The position numbers were made by a program, and so were the translations under genes. A DNA stretch of 64,000 bases from Eutypa lata (lineage: Eukaryota; Ascomycota; Sordariomycetes; Xylariales; Diatrypaceae): positions 558,001-622,000 of the forward strand of contig JAKULF010000011.1 in NCBI GenBank assembly GCA_022661535.1. The letters are read 5' to 3'. Under the pieces are notes generated by a model. The model was not told where the DNA came from. It did not search any database and worked only from the letters and a program-made list of their open reading frames with translations. Below, one piece after another: positions 1 through 10,930 of this stretch. How positions within the stretch are numbered: the first letter of the stretch is position 1; each line of letters opens with the position of its first letter.

Positions 1-2550
1 AACTGACGGTCCAAATTATTTGAAGTTCCTTACCTCGATGAGGGATAAGTTGCCAAGAGGCCCTGACGGGAAGTCGCTGTCTATTGCTGCCCCGGCATCC
101 TACTGGTACCTCAAATCCTTCCCGATCGACAAAATGGCCGACGTGATAGACTATATCGTCTATAGTAAGTATCTCTGAGAGCTATCTTATCTCCATTCTC
201 GCTTGCTTTAGAGCAAGAATTCTTTATAAGGGCTGCTAGAAGAGCTCCTTGTTCCGGAGACACTCGGCGACTGTCGTTATACTGTTCGTAAGAGTGCATA
301 CTGACCCAGACATCGTAGTGACGTACGATTTGCATGGCCAATGGGACGCCGGAAACGAATGGACATCAGAAGGCTGCCCAGAGGGAAACTGTCTTCGAAG
401 TCATGGTAAGGAGTGACTCGAATCCTTCAAATCTAATACCATAAAGGCTAACACACTCTCTAGTTAACCTAACTGAAACTACGACAGCCCTTGCTATGAG
501 TAAGTTGGTCCTGACTCAGAGACAGGGCCCTAGACCTCAATATTAACAATATCCAAAACAGTTACCAAAGCTGGCGTGCCGACATACAAGATCTTCGTAG
601 GAGAGTCCAGCTACGGACGTTCCTTCAAGATGTCCGAAGCTGGCTGCACCGGCCCCGAGTGCACATTCCTAGGCGACCGCTTGGACTCGCCCGCGGCCCA
701 CGGAAGGTGCACCGACACCGGCGGGTACATCTCCAATGCTGAGATCGACGAAATCATCAACTTCGGTAATGTCAACAAGGAGTGGCATGACGGGGATTCG
801 AACTCGGATATTCTCGTCTACGACGGTAAGTCCTTCCCAGAGAACCTATTTCTCATTCTATTTGCTCGGTACCCAGATATCTTACCCCTGACCCCCTTCA
901 TATGACACTGGTTGGTTGATCTATCCACTGATGTCTGAACTGTGAAATAGATACGGAATGGGTCGCATACATGGCTCCCGCCACCCGTGACACGCGCAGA
1001 ACGCTGTGGCAGGGACACAACTTCGCCGGCACGATAGACTGGGCCGTAGACCTGCAACAATTCACAGATGACGACGTCTACGGCCCAGACGACGACCGTC
1101 CCACGGAGCCGAAGCCCGAGCCCCTGTCGGAGTGCACCGGGACCTACACGTCGCTCGACGACATCCCCGACAGCGCGCCAGACCACTGCCGGAACCTGTA
1201 CATCCTACAGGCACTACGGAAGACGCTCGGCGACTCGATCGCGCAGTACGACGACCTGGTCGGCGGGGGCTACGACAAGAAGTTCGACACGTACGCGTCG
1301 GCGGTGGCCAAGAGCGGCAACAAGCAGGTGGAGAACTTCATGTACACCAAGGGCAACGACTACTTCACGTGCGTGGTGACGGAGCAGTACGGCTGCTGCG
1401 AGTGGTGCAACCACTTCTACCCGGACGACGACAAGCACTGCCGGTTCTGCGAGGACTACGACTGCGGCTGGGACTCCATCTGCGACAACCCCGAAGTGTA
1501 CTCGTGTGATCTCGAGCTGCGGTACCGCAACATCACCGGGCCCTGCCCCCCGGACTTCTCGGAGCGCAGCGAGGACGAGCCGCGGTACGAGTGGAACGAG
1601 TACGCGACGTCGTCCGTGTACTGGACGCTGAAGGACGACAAGGCGGACCAGTTCTGGGCCGACCTGTACCTAGACACGGGGATCGACGAGGAGAACATCC
1701 AGTGGAAGAGCGTGGAGCGGTATCCGTGCATCCCGGCCGAGTCGGATAAGGAGTGCTCGCAGCACGACCACGACCACAACTTCCCAAGGACGCACGACTA
1801 CAATAAGGACGACGTCCTAGACCCCAAGGACGTCGTCGAAGATGCGTACAAGAACCTGCAGGGGCTCGGTCCGCAGATGGACGACGTCATCAAGGCGATG
1901 AAGGGCGGCACCTTCTTCGGCAGCGGCTACGATGTCGTCGATGCCGTGGGCCTGCCCATCACCATGATCGACGACGCCGTCGACAACATGCAGACCATCG
2001 ACGACACGGTCGACAAGTGGAACGAGGAGAAGCGCAAGAACATTCTCATGGCTTTCCTGAGCGCCATCTTCTTCTTCGTCCCCGTCATTGGCGAGGTCTT
2101 GGCTACGGTCGCGACGCTCGCCAACGTCGCCCGTGTCGTTGCGCTGATCGGAGCCGCCGGTAACACTGCATTGGGTATCTACGACATTATCGACGACCCC
2201 GCCAATGCGCCCCTCGCCATTTTCGGCATCATCCTCGAGCCTTTCGCGCTCATGGATGTGGCAAAGAGTAAGATATTTGCCCGAACCCCTTCCCTTCTCC
2301 TTCGATGTGGGTATGTGCTAATCATAGTATCTGTATAGTGACCAAAGCGGCCGCCGCTCGCCGCATGATGTCTCCGGATGACCTGAAGAAGCTCGGAGCC
2401 AAGCCGAGCGGTAGGATTGATAAGATCGAGGCTATCAAGAATGTTTGTGTCTTGCCAAGGTCGAAGAGAGATCTACCGAGGGGCGCTCTGCCGATGAGCA
2501 GTTTGACTGGTCGGGAGTATGACCTGATGGATGGGATGATTGGTTTCTGA
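1..2550 (+). CDS. Killer-toxin-like GH18 chitinase, 3' part (5' end outside window)
   Basis: Secreted or surface chitinase of the fungal subgroup related to the yeast zymocin alpha subunit; it would hydrolyse chitin. Six exons fit in one phase: 1-164, 319-405, 464-499, 562-825, 951-2267, 2339-2550 (about 692 residues visible). Exons 1-5 give the second half of the GH18 barrel, including YMTYDLHGQWD, YKIFVGESSYGRSF and the late-barrel DWAVDLQQF. The acceptor at 318 was chosen because it restores YMTYDLHG. The catalytic DxxDxDxE motif and any signal peptide or LysM/chitin-binding modules lie upstream of the window. After the barrel comes a Cys-rich stretch (about 1340-1530, with CCEWC and CRFC), then a C-terminal domain with hydrophobic segments around 2040-2250 (FLSAIFFFVPVIGEVLATVA), as usual for this subgroup. 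It is convergent with the next gene. The family assignment is firm; substrate and role (cell-wall turnover or antagonism) are inferred. Confidence 0.88.
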
Positions 2551-2925
2551 GGGGAAGCACTTAGGAAGAACACGTAATAAAAAGGGGATCAGGTAGCTTG
2601 GTTAAATAACGATGACAGTCGCCGCATAGTTCTATCTCTCCTTTTAAAATTGTACATAATTGAGAGACGACTCGGCAAATACACGTTTATTGTTATATAC
2701 ATTTGAGCATACTACATAGAAGTTTTCTTATTCGAATGAAAAGAATTTGAAAGAGTTCAGAAGCGGCTTCGGGAATCATGTAGGAAATGCTCTGCGTTGC
2801 ATCACTTAGTTAGGTTAAGGGAGGGGGGAAGTTGATAACTGACATTGAACCAGCTCGAGACTTCCTTTTCCGAACGCAACATCTAAAAACCAGATGCTTG
2901 TTAGATGTGTTTAGGGTTTTTCTCA
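2551..2925. other. Convergent intergenic spacer, 375 bases
   Basis: Shared 3' region of the chitinase (+) and the next gene (-). AT-rich; it must hold both 3' UTRs. AATAAA-like strings are seen at about 2576 (taataaaaag), but no strong terminator-like element. No gene seen. Confidence 0.5.
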
Positions 2926-4569
2926 TTAAACCTGCAACCCCGACATTGGTAGATCTAGAGCCATTTTTTCAACTGCATGGAGTGGCCTATAAAATGCCCC
3001 CTCGTTGTCCTCGTCGTACTCAAGAAGGGCCCATGATGAATCAACACAGACGAAGGCACCAAGAAATTCGCCGTCCATGCCAACTTTGTAGATATCCCTC
3101 GCCACGTCCCAACTATCATAGTTGGCCAGTTCGCACCTCCAATACCTATGCTGCCCGTCCACAGATTCATGAAACCATCCCAGCGATGCCAAGTCATCAG
3201 CTGAGATGTCCTTGACTGTTGCGAGGTGATCACCTTTGATAAGGACTACAGATACCACTCCTGGCTGGATGATGTCGGGACAAAATACCTGTTCGACCTT
3301 CATTTTTACCATCTTCATTGACTCTCGGAATTCCCGCAAGGCTTCCTCTCTTTTCACCGCATGCCATTCCACGCAAAACCGCTTCAGCTGGTCCAGATCT
3401 GCCCCGGCGGTCACCCACTCGATGTAGGAAGGCGCTAAGCGCCCGTCGACTCGGCTTTCTCTAAAGCGATCCAGCCACTTCGTCCCCTTGGGACCCCGTT
3501 GAAGCCGCGAATGTGATATAGGATAAGGAACTGTACCAATCATCGCACGGACAATATTCTCCTCGAATTGGCTAAGAAGCGTGTCGATAAATGTCCTTCG
3601 CGTATTTATTGTACTGCTTTTCGGGGGGCAGGTCCTGAACATGAAGGCTGGGCATCTTTGGGTAACGCGCCTATACCATTCCTGTTCCGAACATTCATCA
3701 TCCATCGCTATCCACCAGAACGAAGATACATCATTCCAAAATGCTTTCTCGAGGGCTTCGAGAACAAGAACGAGGCGCTCTCCCCACGGTTTACCTGCAA
3801 ACTTCCAGGAATCAAATCTTGAGCATTGAACTATCATTCTCTTCTCGACTTGCTCGACAATCTCCTCCAAGTCGGTCAGTTGTGTCGGAGAGTTCCCATC
3901 TGGCATCTCAGTGATAGCGCCATACAGCATCTCGTCCAGATATTCGCGTAGTCGCATATCGCGGTCGATAACGCCCTTAAAGATCTGCGGACTTTGGAAG
4001 AGACCTCCCTGCATGTCACGCGCCAGGCAAATTGTCCTCGCCTTGTAGTTGTAGCGACAGTGTTGGCGCTGCTCATCAAGGGCTGTCCATTTCTCCTTCA
4101 CGTTACGCAAGGCGCGCAATTGTTGGAGCCGGTCCTGCTCTTCCGCATTCAATTGAAATGCAGATGAGTCAGGCACATCGACGGGTTTACGTTGTGGAAG
4201 TCTTCTTCGACTAGTAGGCTTCGAGCCGTCATCATCACGGTTGCGCTTCGGTTTGTCGTCGTCGGAATCGCTGCCGCTGTCTCCTCCGAATCCAGCTCCC
4301 CCCTTTCTCCTACGATGAGGCTGCTCTTTTTTTCTCGGATTGGTTGCGGTACGCGTAGGGTTTGGGGGAGGCTCCGCTCTTTCGACTCTATCAGTCCTTC
4401 GAGTAACTCCGCCGGCGGCATTGCGCAACTTGGACGGGTCAGGAAGCTCGAGGTGAGCGTCGTAGCGACTTTCTGAGGGAACAATGTCCCGTTCCTCCGT
4501 CTTGGTAGGTTTGGTAACACGGTAACGTTGAACGGTTTGTTGGGTTGCCTCTTCGCCCTGCGGCTCCAT
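2926..4569 (-). CDS. Unrecognised single-exon protein, 547 aa
   Basis: Uninterrupted frame from ATG at 4569 to a stop at 2926. The N-terminal 150 residues are disordered and charged, with basic runs (RRRKGG, KPKRNRDDD), an acidic run (DSGSDSDDDK) and SRRRLPQRK, which together look like nuclear localisation sequence. The remaining 390 residues look folded: Trp/Arg-rich helices (QLNAEEQDRLQQLRALRNVKEKW, first half) and a C-terminal part rich in aromatic residues (SLGWFHESVDGQHRYWRCEL, SSWALLEYDEDNEGAF). I recognise no domain. Base composition is nearer 50% GC with little third-position bias, unlike the housekeeping genes further on, so it may be a lineage-specific gene. Its start lies 374 bases from the divergent DUF6594 gene. 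Coding status rests on length and composition only. Confidence 0.75.
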   Translation of the reverse strand: MEPQGEEATQQTVQRYRVTKPTKTEERDIVPSESRYDAHLELPDPSKLRNAAGGVTRRTDRVERAEPPPNPTRTATNPRKKEQPHRRRKGGAGFGGDSGSDSDDDKPKRNRDDDGSKPTSRRRLPQRKPVDVPDSSAFQLNAEEQDRLQQLRALRNVKEKWTALDEQRQHCRYNYKARTICLARDMQGGLFQSPQIFKGVIDRDMRLREYLDEMLYGAITEMPDGNSPTQLTDLEEIVEQVEKRMIVQCSRFDSWKFAGKPWGERLVLVLEALEKAFWNDVSSFWWIAMDDECSEQEWYRRVTQRCPAFMFRTCPPKSSTINTRRTFIDTLLSQFEENIVRAMIGTVPYPISHSRLQRGPKGTKWLDRFRESRVDGRLAPSYIEWVTAGADLDQLKRFCVEWHAVKREEALREFRESMKMVKMKVEQVFCPDIIQPGVVSVVLIKGDHLATVKDISADDLASLGWFHESVDGQHRYWRCELANYDSWDVARDIYKVGMDGEFLGAFVCVDSSWALLEYDEDNEGAFYRPLHAVEKMALDLPMSGLQV

Positions 4570-4943
4570 GGTTATGTCGATGTTCAGTCGCTGCTAACTA
4601 ATTGATACTTGATAGTTGAGATAAGTTCATAAGGCGAGTTGTGGTGCTTTGAGTTCCAGTTTCTTCACCATCTAGGTTATGGTGGTGAGGGGAGAGGCAG
4701 GAGGAGTCGAATAAAGTGATCTACCATTTTGTGGTGTTGGCTGCCTCAATTCGGGCGGTTGCCTTGAAATCTGCCTTATGCAGGTGTGTCCAATGAGCGT
4801 GAAATCGGTTGGTGCAGAAGCAAGGTCTAAGCCATCCTCGCTATTGGTGACTCCAATATTTTACAACTCCGACTTCTAATGCCAGTTCAATTCTAATTCT
4901 CACGATTACTCCGAACTCGAAATTTATATAACTATAATTAACA
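4570..4943. promoter_or_regulatory. Divergent promoter region
   Basis: 374-base gap between the starts of two genes transcribed away from each other, so both core promoters must lie here. The last 80 bases before the + gene are AT-rich (TTTATATAACTATAATTAACA just upstream of ATG). No defined operator was recognised. Confidence 0.45.
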
Positions 4944-5986
4944 ATGTCATCAGCGGCTACGTCTACAGAGCTTCCTAGATCTTCATCGACAACAGTGCAG
5001 GAGACGGAGCTAAGTACCATCGCCACCGATGACCCTGACATAGAGCCTACGGACCGAGAGGTGCAACGCAAGCCCTGGAAATATGTTGGGTATAAGAGAT
5101 ATGCTGAATTCATATCGTCCGATGATGACTTTTTCATCCTGCGGCGCTTCAGATCACTGAATGTTCGCGTCGCCCTGGCACTACAGGACCAGATATCGGT
5201 TCTTGAGGAGCAGCTGGATGAGCTAGATAGAAAGCATAGCCGGCGGGATGCAGTTGACGTAAATAATGGGAGCATCCGGAACGAGCCCATAGAAGAGCGA
5301 GAAAGACTCTTGGCTCAAATCACAGAAAGTATACGACGATATAGTAAGGCCTTCCCAGATATACGGTTTTCTACCACTCAGTGTCTGATACATTGTAGAC
5401 GAGGTTATTCTGCAGCAATCCATGCTTAGAAAGTACCCTCAAGCCCCTAAGCGGGATGTGAAGAGCGTCAACAACTGGCACTTCAACCACGACTATAGAG
5501 CAATCGACGAGGACGAGCAGAAGTACTTAAAACACACAGAAGATCTCATCTGTCTTGTGCAGAAAGACAAGACGCCCTTACGAAAAGCGATGGACAACTC
5601 ATTCTGGCTACGAACCCTCCCACTCTGGCGCCACAAGAGCGACATCCCAGTGCCGGAATACGATGCCGCCAATGTGTCCTACTACAAGGATGGGCGCATG
5701 GACAGATTTGCGTCAGTGTTGATTGTCTCGATAGGGGTCGTGATGCTCATAACCCCGATCTGGGTCTTGCAGTCGCTTGCAGATCTGAACATGAAGCTCA
5801 TTGTTATCACGATATTCATTTTTGTTTTCCTGCTCATATTGTCGTACTTCATGGCTGCGAAGCCGTTCGAGGCCTTAGGGGCAACAGCAGCGTAAGTCGG
5901 AAATTGATACGAATGTGCAATGAATCTGACCTGATTTTAGGTATGCCGCGGTGCTTATGGTCTTCATACAAGTTGGCTCTGGATGA
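4944..5986 (+). CDS. DUF6594 integral membrane protein
   Basis: Three exons, 4944-5343, 5399-5891 and 5941-5986, giving 312 residues; all junctions are GT-AG and in phase. The N-terminus is Ser/Thr-rich, followed by KPWKYVGYKRYAEFISSDDDFFILRRF, a good match to the opening of DUF6594 (first part: GYKRYAEFISSDDDFFILRR). Next is a coiled coil (ALQDQISVLEEQLDELDRKH), a linker with VNNWHFNHDYRAIDEDEQKYL, and three C-terminal hydrophobic segments (SVLIVSIGVVMLITPIWVL; MKLIVITIFIFVFLLILSYF; AAYAAVLMVFIQVG). This arrangement, cytosolic coiled coil plus three C-terminal membrane spans, is typical of the family, which is expanded in filamentous ascomycetes and has no established biochemical role. The tiny last exon completes the third span. 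Function is unknown. Confidence 0.85.
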
Positions 5987-8900
5987 AAACAATATACTGG
6001 AGATACCAAATAAGCACATCCCTCGTATCATGAAACAAAAGGTTCACTTTATACAACAGCCCTCATGAGAACACCCAACGAAGGTGTATCCAAATATATT
6101 TCTACGTGGTAGATCCGACCCTACCTTCAGCTGCTTATTGAACGAATTTTATAAATTGGTAACCGCTTGAAGCACTGTCTCTACTCCAAAAGACTGTGAT
6201 TATACGACTGAACTCAAAAGCTGACCTTACAGCCTAGTAACCGGAACATGAGGATTGATAGCTTGACGATATCGACTATCAAAGGGGGGGGTGAACACAT
6301 CACGCCGTTTTCGAGGATAACTAGCTGTGGATTATGGGTGCTGCGTTATATGGGACATGACGTTATATCAAAAAGTGAAGTGATGAGCGAGCGGTCTAGC
6401 TTCTAGTGATAGCCTCGCAGCGAAGGATCCTAAGAATCGGATAGGGCATACTATACCTAAGATAAATTAAATGAACGTTCATAAGTTGTGTATTCATGGG
6501 CTAGAAACCTCGAATATTCAGTATGAGGAGGGTCCGACCCCCTTATACGCTGATTCAGGCATCCCAGAACCCAGTATTTTGTGTTGACAATGTATACCCA
6601 TGAAGCTATAAAAGGACTACCCGATAGGATAATTCATTCGCAGGGCTCGTACGACCTACTACCTTTTAGGCCCTCGCCTACGGGATTTTTGATAGTACCC
6701 CCAGATAGTCTAGACCGCACGACCCGGACTGGCCTCCCGAGGCCGACTCATTGTATTGTATTATCATAGCCAGCCATCTACGGGGAGGTTGGAAGTGAAC
6801 GAGCGACGGAACATAGACACATATAAGGTCCACAGGCCGGGAACACACGACATCTACAGATCTAGCGTTATGTAATTACCTATATACAAATATACTTTAG
6901 ATTGTGTACATACATACATAAGTACTTCGTATATGGCTGCTAGTTAATAAGGGAGTGAGAAAAAAAGGCAACCCGTGTCTCGGGAACCCGCAGCAGCGGG
7001 ACATACCCTACCTGCCTTTGCCCTGCGTCTCAGCCGCCGGACGGGAAGCCGCATGGCATGGCACGGCACCCGAACACAAGCGGGTAGGCACCGATGGCGG
7101 AGCCGGGCGTTTATCTAAGTTACCCTCTAGGTATGTAGGTGTTTAGTGTAAGGTGAAGCAATATAATGAAGTCTCGATCTAGCCCTTCCTCTAATAACCT
7201 CCCACCTTGCTCCCTTCCCCTCCTCCCCACTCCCTCCCTATCTAAGTACATAGCTACCTAGGGCCCTTCCCTCCCACGTGTGAGGGAAACACTACTTTAG
7301 ACGACGATCAAAAATTATATGAGCAAAATGACAGTGGATTGACATGTGGATATCTACACATAGGTATGGTAGTTAGAAAAGCTTGATATCGTATGATATA
7401 TATTCTATGTAAGTAAGTATATATACGCTTGCCTTAAATAAGTAAGTATGTAGGTAAGTTCCGCCACGTCACACAAGAGACGGACGTATGTATACGTGTA
7501 TGTATGCACAAGCACGCATATGGGATTCTATATGATCCGGAATAGGCTGCTTAGTTAACTAGTTAGTGGGTAAGGTATCCTATAATAGGAATCCATAGTT
7601 AGAGCTCGCTCATGACCATACATACGTGGGTGAGAATTACATAAGAGTACCTACCTACGTTGGCCAGCGCAGCAGTAGCACCAGGGGGGGGGGGCAGGAT
7701 GGCACGTCAGTGGGTAGACAGACAGACAAGACGGCTACAGTACCATCATTGAAGAATTCCTGTGTGCAAGGGGTGACACGAAAATGGCCCCTTCAAAGGG
7801 ATTGAAAAAGAAGAAGATAGATGGTGAAGAGGAGACGGCAAGCGTTGGTTAGCTTGCTATCGTGGTCTCGTGGCACCATTGCTACATAGATATGTCAGTG
7901 GTAGCCAGGTAGCTAGCTAACTATGTATGTATATATGTAAAACCGGGGACCACAAGCTTGATAACCGACTATGCGAAGCATAGAGATGGTGCATTTGCTT
8001 GCAATATCAATAAGGCATGACTACTTACGTATATGTATATATATATATATGCACACATGTATAGAGATAGACAGGAGTTCGCCCAGCAGATCTAACTACC
8101 GTAGTTGCTCTGCCGATCTACCTAGAACGACACCCAGGGATAGACTTATCCTACACATTACATCACAGGGGCCAGTCCTCTCTCTCTGGGTATACCTACA
8201 AGATCAACAAGTCGTCAGTCAGTATAAGAACGGCATACTTACCATCAAGAATGTAGTTTTCCCTAATTGGTCTTGTCTCCTTGTGAGGATCCCTTACCTC
8301 TGCAACAACACGTTCCAACGGAGATTTCGACAGTCCTACATCGATTAATTTAGTTATACCTAATAAGTACTTGCTTACCTATGAAGCTAACGTAGGAATG
8401 CTGGACGCTAAGTTACGTTGCTCCATTAGCAACAAGCCAAATATGAAGTTTTTGATCACATGTAGGACACTTCGATAGGGAGCAGCAGATTTTGCGTGGA
8501 GAATGTTAGGCTGGTATTTTCATTCGGCAGCCGCCATAGTACAGGAAAAACAAAAATGGTGTGTGCATGAACAACAAGATATCAAGCCCCCTTTATTTGC
8601 AGCCCATCAGAACCCCAAGGCGACCAACGCCCCCCTTCCCTTTCCCCCGTGCTAATTAATACGCACGGGTTAACAAAATAAAATAAAACAAGACAAACCC
8701 GCATTGCCGGCCCAGTTCCTTTGCTTTGTGCTAAGATTCGCTTTAAAAAAAACCCCCGCACCCTGGATATAACCCCATGTAGTAGACCAATCCCGAGTTT
8801 GTGAACACCGGCCCCCGTATCGGAAAACCCGCCCGCCTGCTCTTGACGAAACAAAGACCAACCGGACCAACAAACCCCTAATCGTCGCAAAACGCTCATT

Positions 8901-9494
8901 TCTATATGTTTGGTATTCTTTTTTTTCGATGTCATGAAACCCGTGATGACTGTATCGTTGCCGCTCCCAAATGTGAGACCCAAAAGACTCCGCCGTGTAG
9001 TGAACACTTATGCTATTATGAAATGCAAAAACCGCCGTTGCAGAAAACGCCATTCGAATGAAACCGAACAAATAGCCCCATCTTTCGAGGTCGGAACACC
9101 GGGTTTTGTGACTGGTATTTTCCATGCAAACCGAACAAAAAAACAAGAGGTATCGAATAAGTCTTCATGCTGCGTGTGCCCATCGTAAAAGCTCCGAAAG
9201 AAGTTCGCCGATGAACAATAATACTACGTCGAATAAATATGTTTTGTTTTGTACAGGTGAGAAATGAAATGAAGTATAGGTCGAGTCAGCAGTCGAGCTC
9301 CAGTGAGCCCTGAAGAGAAAAAAGTTTCCATGTCGATGCCCGTGATGTCCGCGCCGGTGCCCGCCAAGATGGAACAGCTATTAAGGTACAGTGAATGAAT
9401 GACTTCTGCAGCGAGAGCGAAGCATTCCAGTAACGAATGACGATAGCAGATGGTTAGAGGGTCTCATCATCCGCAGGAGCGAAAGCAAGATCAT
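5987..9494. other. Long intergenic region, 3.5 kb
   Basis: No gene supported. AT-rich with many short ACATACAT, GTATGTAT and TAGGTAGG strings, a (TA)n run near 8035-8051 and a G10 run near 7685. Open frames at 8582-9190 exist on both strands but show no conserved motif. The part nearest 9494 probably includes the 3' UTR of the minus-strand gene. Confidence 0.5.
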
Positions 9495-10191
9495 CTACCA
9501 CCGGCCTCGCATAGGCTGTTGCATCCTGGCGGGTGAGATTGACGGCGGAGGGCTGGACATGGTCAGACCGTTAGCCGGGTTGATGATAGGGATGGCATTC
9601 CGGGTACGGGTGGCGGCGGGCTGATGTAGCTTCAAAGTCGCCTGCTGAGTGTGGTGGAAAGAAGGAGGAACAAAAGCGGGCGAAGTAGAGTTGAGAGAGA
9701 AAGAAGCAACTTGTTGTGGGTGTTGCGTTGGTGAAGCATTAGGTGAGTTGCTCGATAGCGAAGAACGATCGGAGGAGGAGCTGCTTATTGACACCAGCTG
9801 AAATAGAGTTAGTGTTACATTCCCGTTTTGCAGTTGTGTTTAGGTATCAACCCTCTGTCAAGATGCACTAGCAGCTGTGTGCACGGTTCCTTTTGAGGGG
9901 TAATATGCTTGACAAACTTACATCGGTCTCTGTCAACAGCTTGGGGCAGAACTCCATGTCATCTTCGAGATCAAACGAGCGACTGGCCTCAAATTGAGAC
10001 CGGAAAGATGATACTTGTGCTGACTCGCTCAACTCCTTCATGCTCTTGACACCGCGGAATTGCCGATGGGAGTTCTGAGAGACGGATAGCCTCGGTGCTC
10101 TTCGGTTCCGGCCGCCATGATGGTTATGAGAAGCCGACGGTGCGGGAGGTGTAGGTTGGTGGTGGTGACTGTAGTGATAATATGAAGACAT
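9495..10191 (-). CDS. Small conserved fungal protein of unknown function, 190 aa
   Basis: Two exons: 9922-10191 (90 codons) and 9495-9797 (100 codons plus stop), with donor GTAAGT and acceptor CTATTTCAG on the minus strand. The N-terminus is His/Pro-rich and disordered. The centre (FRGVKSMKELSESAQVSSF, then FRSQFEASRSFDLEDDMEFC) looks like the constrained core, and I believe similar sequences occur in other Sordariomycetes, but I cannot name a family. The second exon is Ser/Pro/Asn-rich with IPIINPANGLTM near the C-terminus. The high Ser/Thr content suggests a phosphorylated regulatory or scaffold protein, which is inference. A long CT-rich leader on the coding strand precedes it. Confidence 0.7.
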
Positions 10192-10930
10192 TATGTGATG
10201 TTTGCTTTTTTGTGCACAAAAGAATAAACAATTTTAATTCATGTAAGACCGAGCAATCGTCTCCGTCTTCCTTTTCTGTTTTCTGGTCGCCGTCGTTACT
10301 CGTTTGATAGTGATAAGTTGGTTAGACAGAGGAAAAGAGACGCCGTTGGAGTGGCTGTGTTTGTGTGTGTGTACGTCTCTGTTTGTGGGATGTAGAAAGG
10401 TAATATCAGTGAGATATGCTGCTGACCCTCGGTACTTTGGTTGGAGAAGTGGGTGGTTTGTGTGGGTTGTCCAATTGGCTTTGAATGAGGTGGACCGAGC
10501 TTTTGAGTGAGGTATTATTATTTCAGCTTTGAAACAAAAACAACAATGAAACCCGTTGAGTATTGAAATAAGGGGAGTCGGTCACAAGATGGTCCAAAAA
10601 GCCAGTTTAGATATCTTGAGCGGGAATAAAGTATGATGAGTATGGTATGATGATAACGAGAAAGAGGTGAATTTGGATCGAAAGGTAGCTCGAAAGTGTT
10701 GCAATGGACGGGTAAGAGGTTCAAAAGCGTATCGGTAGGAAGAGGAGAAGGAGGGAGGAGAAAGGAGGGATGAGCAAGTACGGACCGGAGAGGGCGAAGG
10801 ATTTTGTTGGATGGGCGAGCCGGGTAGGGTAAGGTGAGCTAGGGTATAGTTAACTAGTGGGTTACAAGGTGGATGCTGGCATGCTAGGGTCCAGACAGCA
10901 ACCTTAGTCAATCATCAAACCTACGGACAT
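10192..10930 (-). promoter_or_regulatory. Pyrimidine-rich leader/promoter of the 9.5-kb gene
   Basis: Read on the minus strand, this stretch is rich in CT tracts (for example 10735-10800, the complement of aggagaaggagggaggagaaagg). CT-rich tracts just upstream of or around transcription starts are common in highly expressed filamentous-fungal genes. The start site itself cannot be fixed. Confidence 0.4.

Noticed and set aside
310..318. Alternative acceptor at 309 for the second visible chitinase exon
   Set aside because: It would insert three residues into the conserved YMTYDLHG strand; the acceptor ending at 318 restores the family sequence.
8582..9188. Overlapping frames of 92-158 codons on both strands
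   Set aside because: No conserved motif, frames overlap on both strands, and the area is probably the 3' flank of the 9.5-kb gene.
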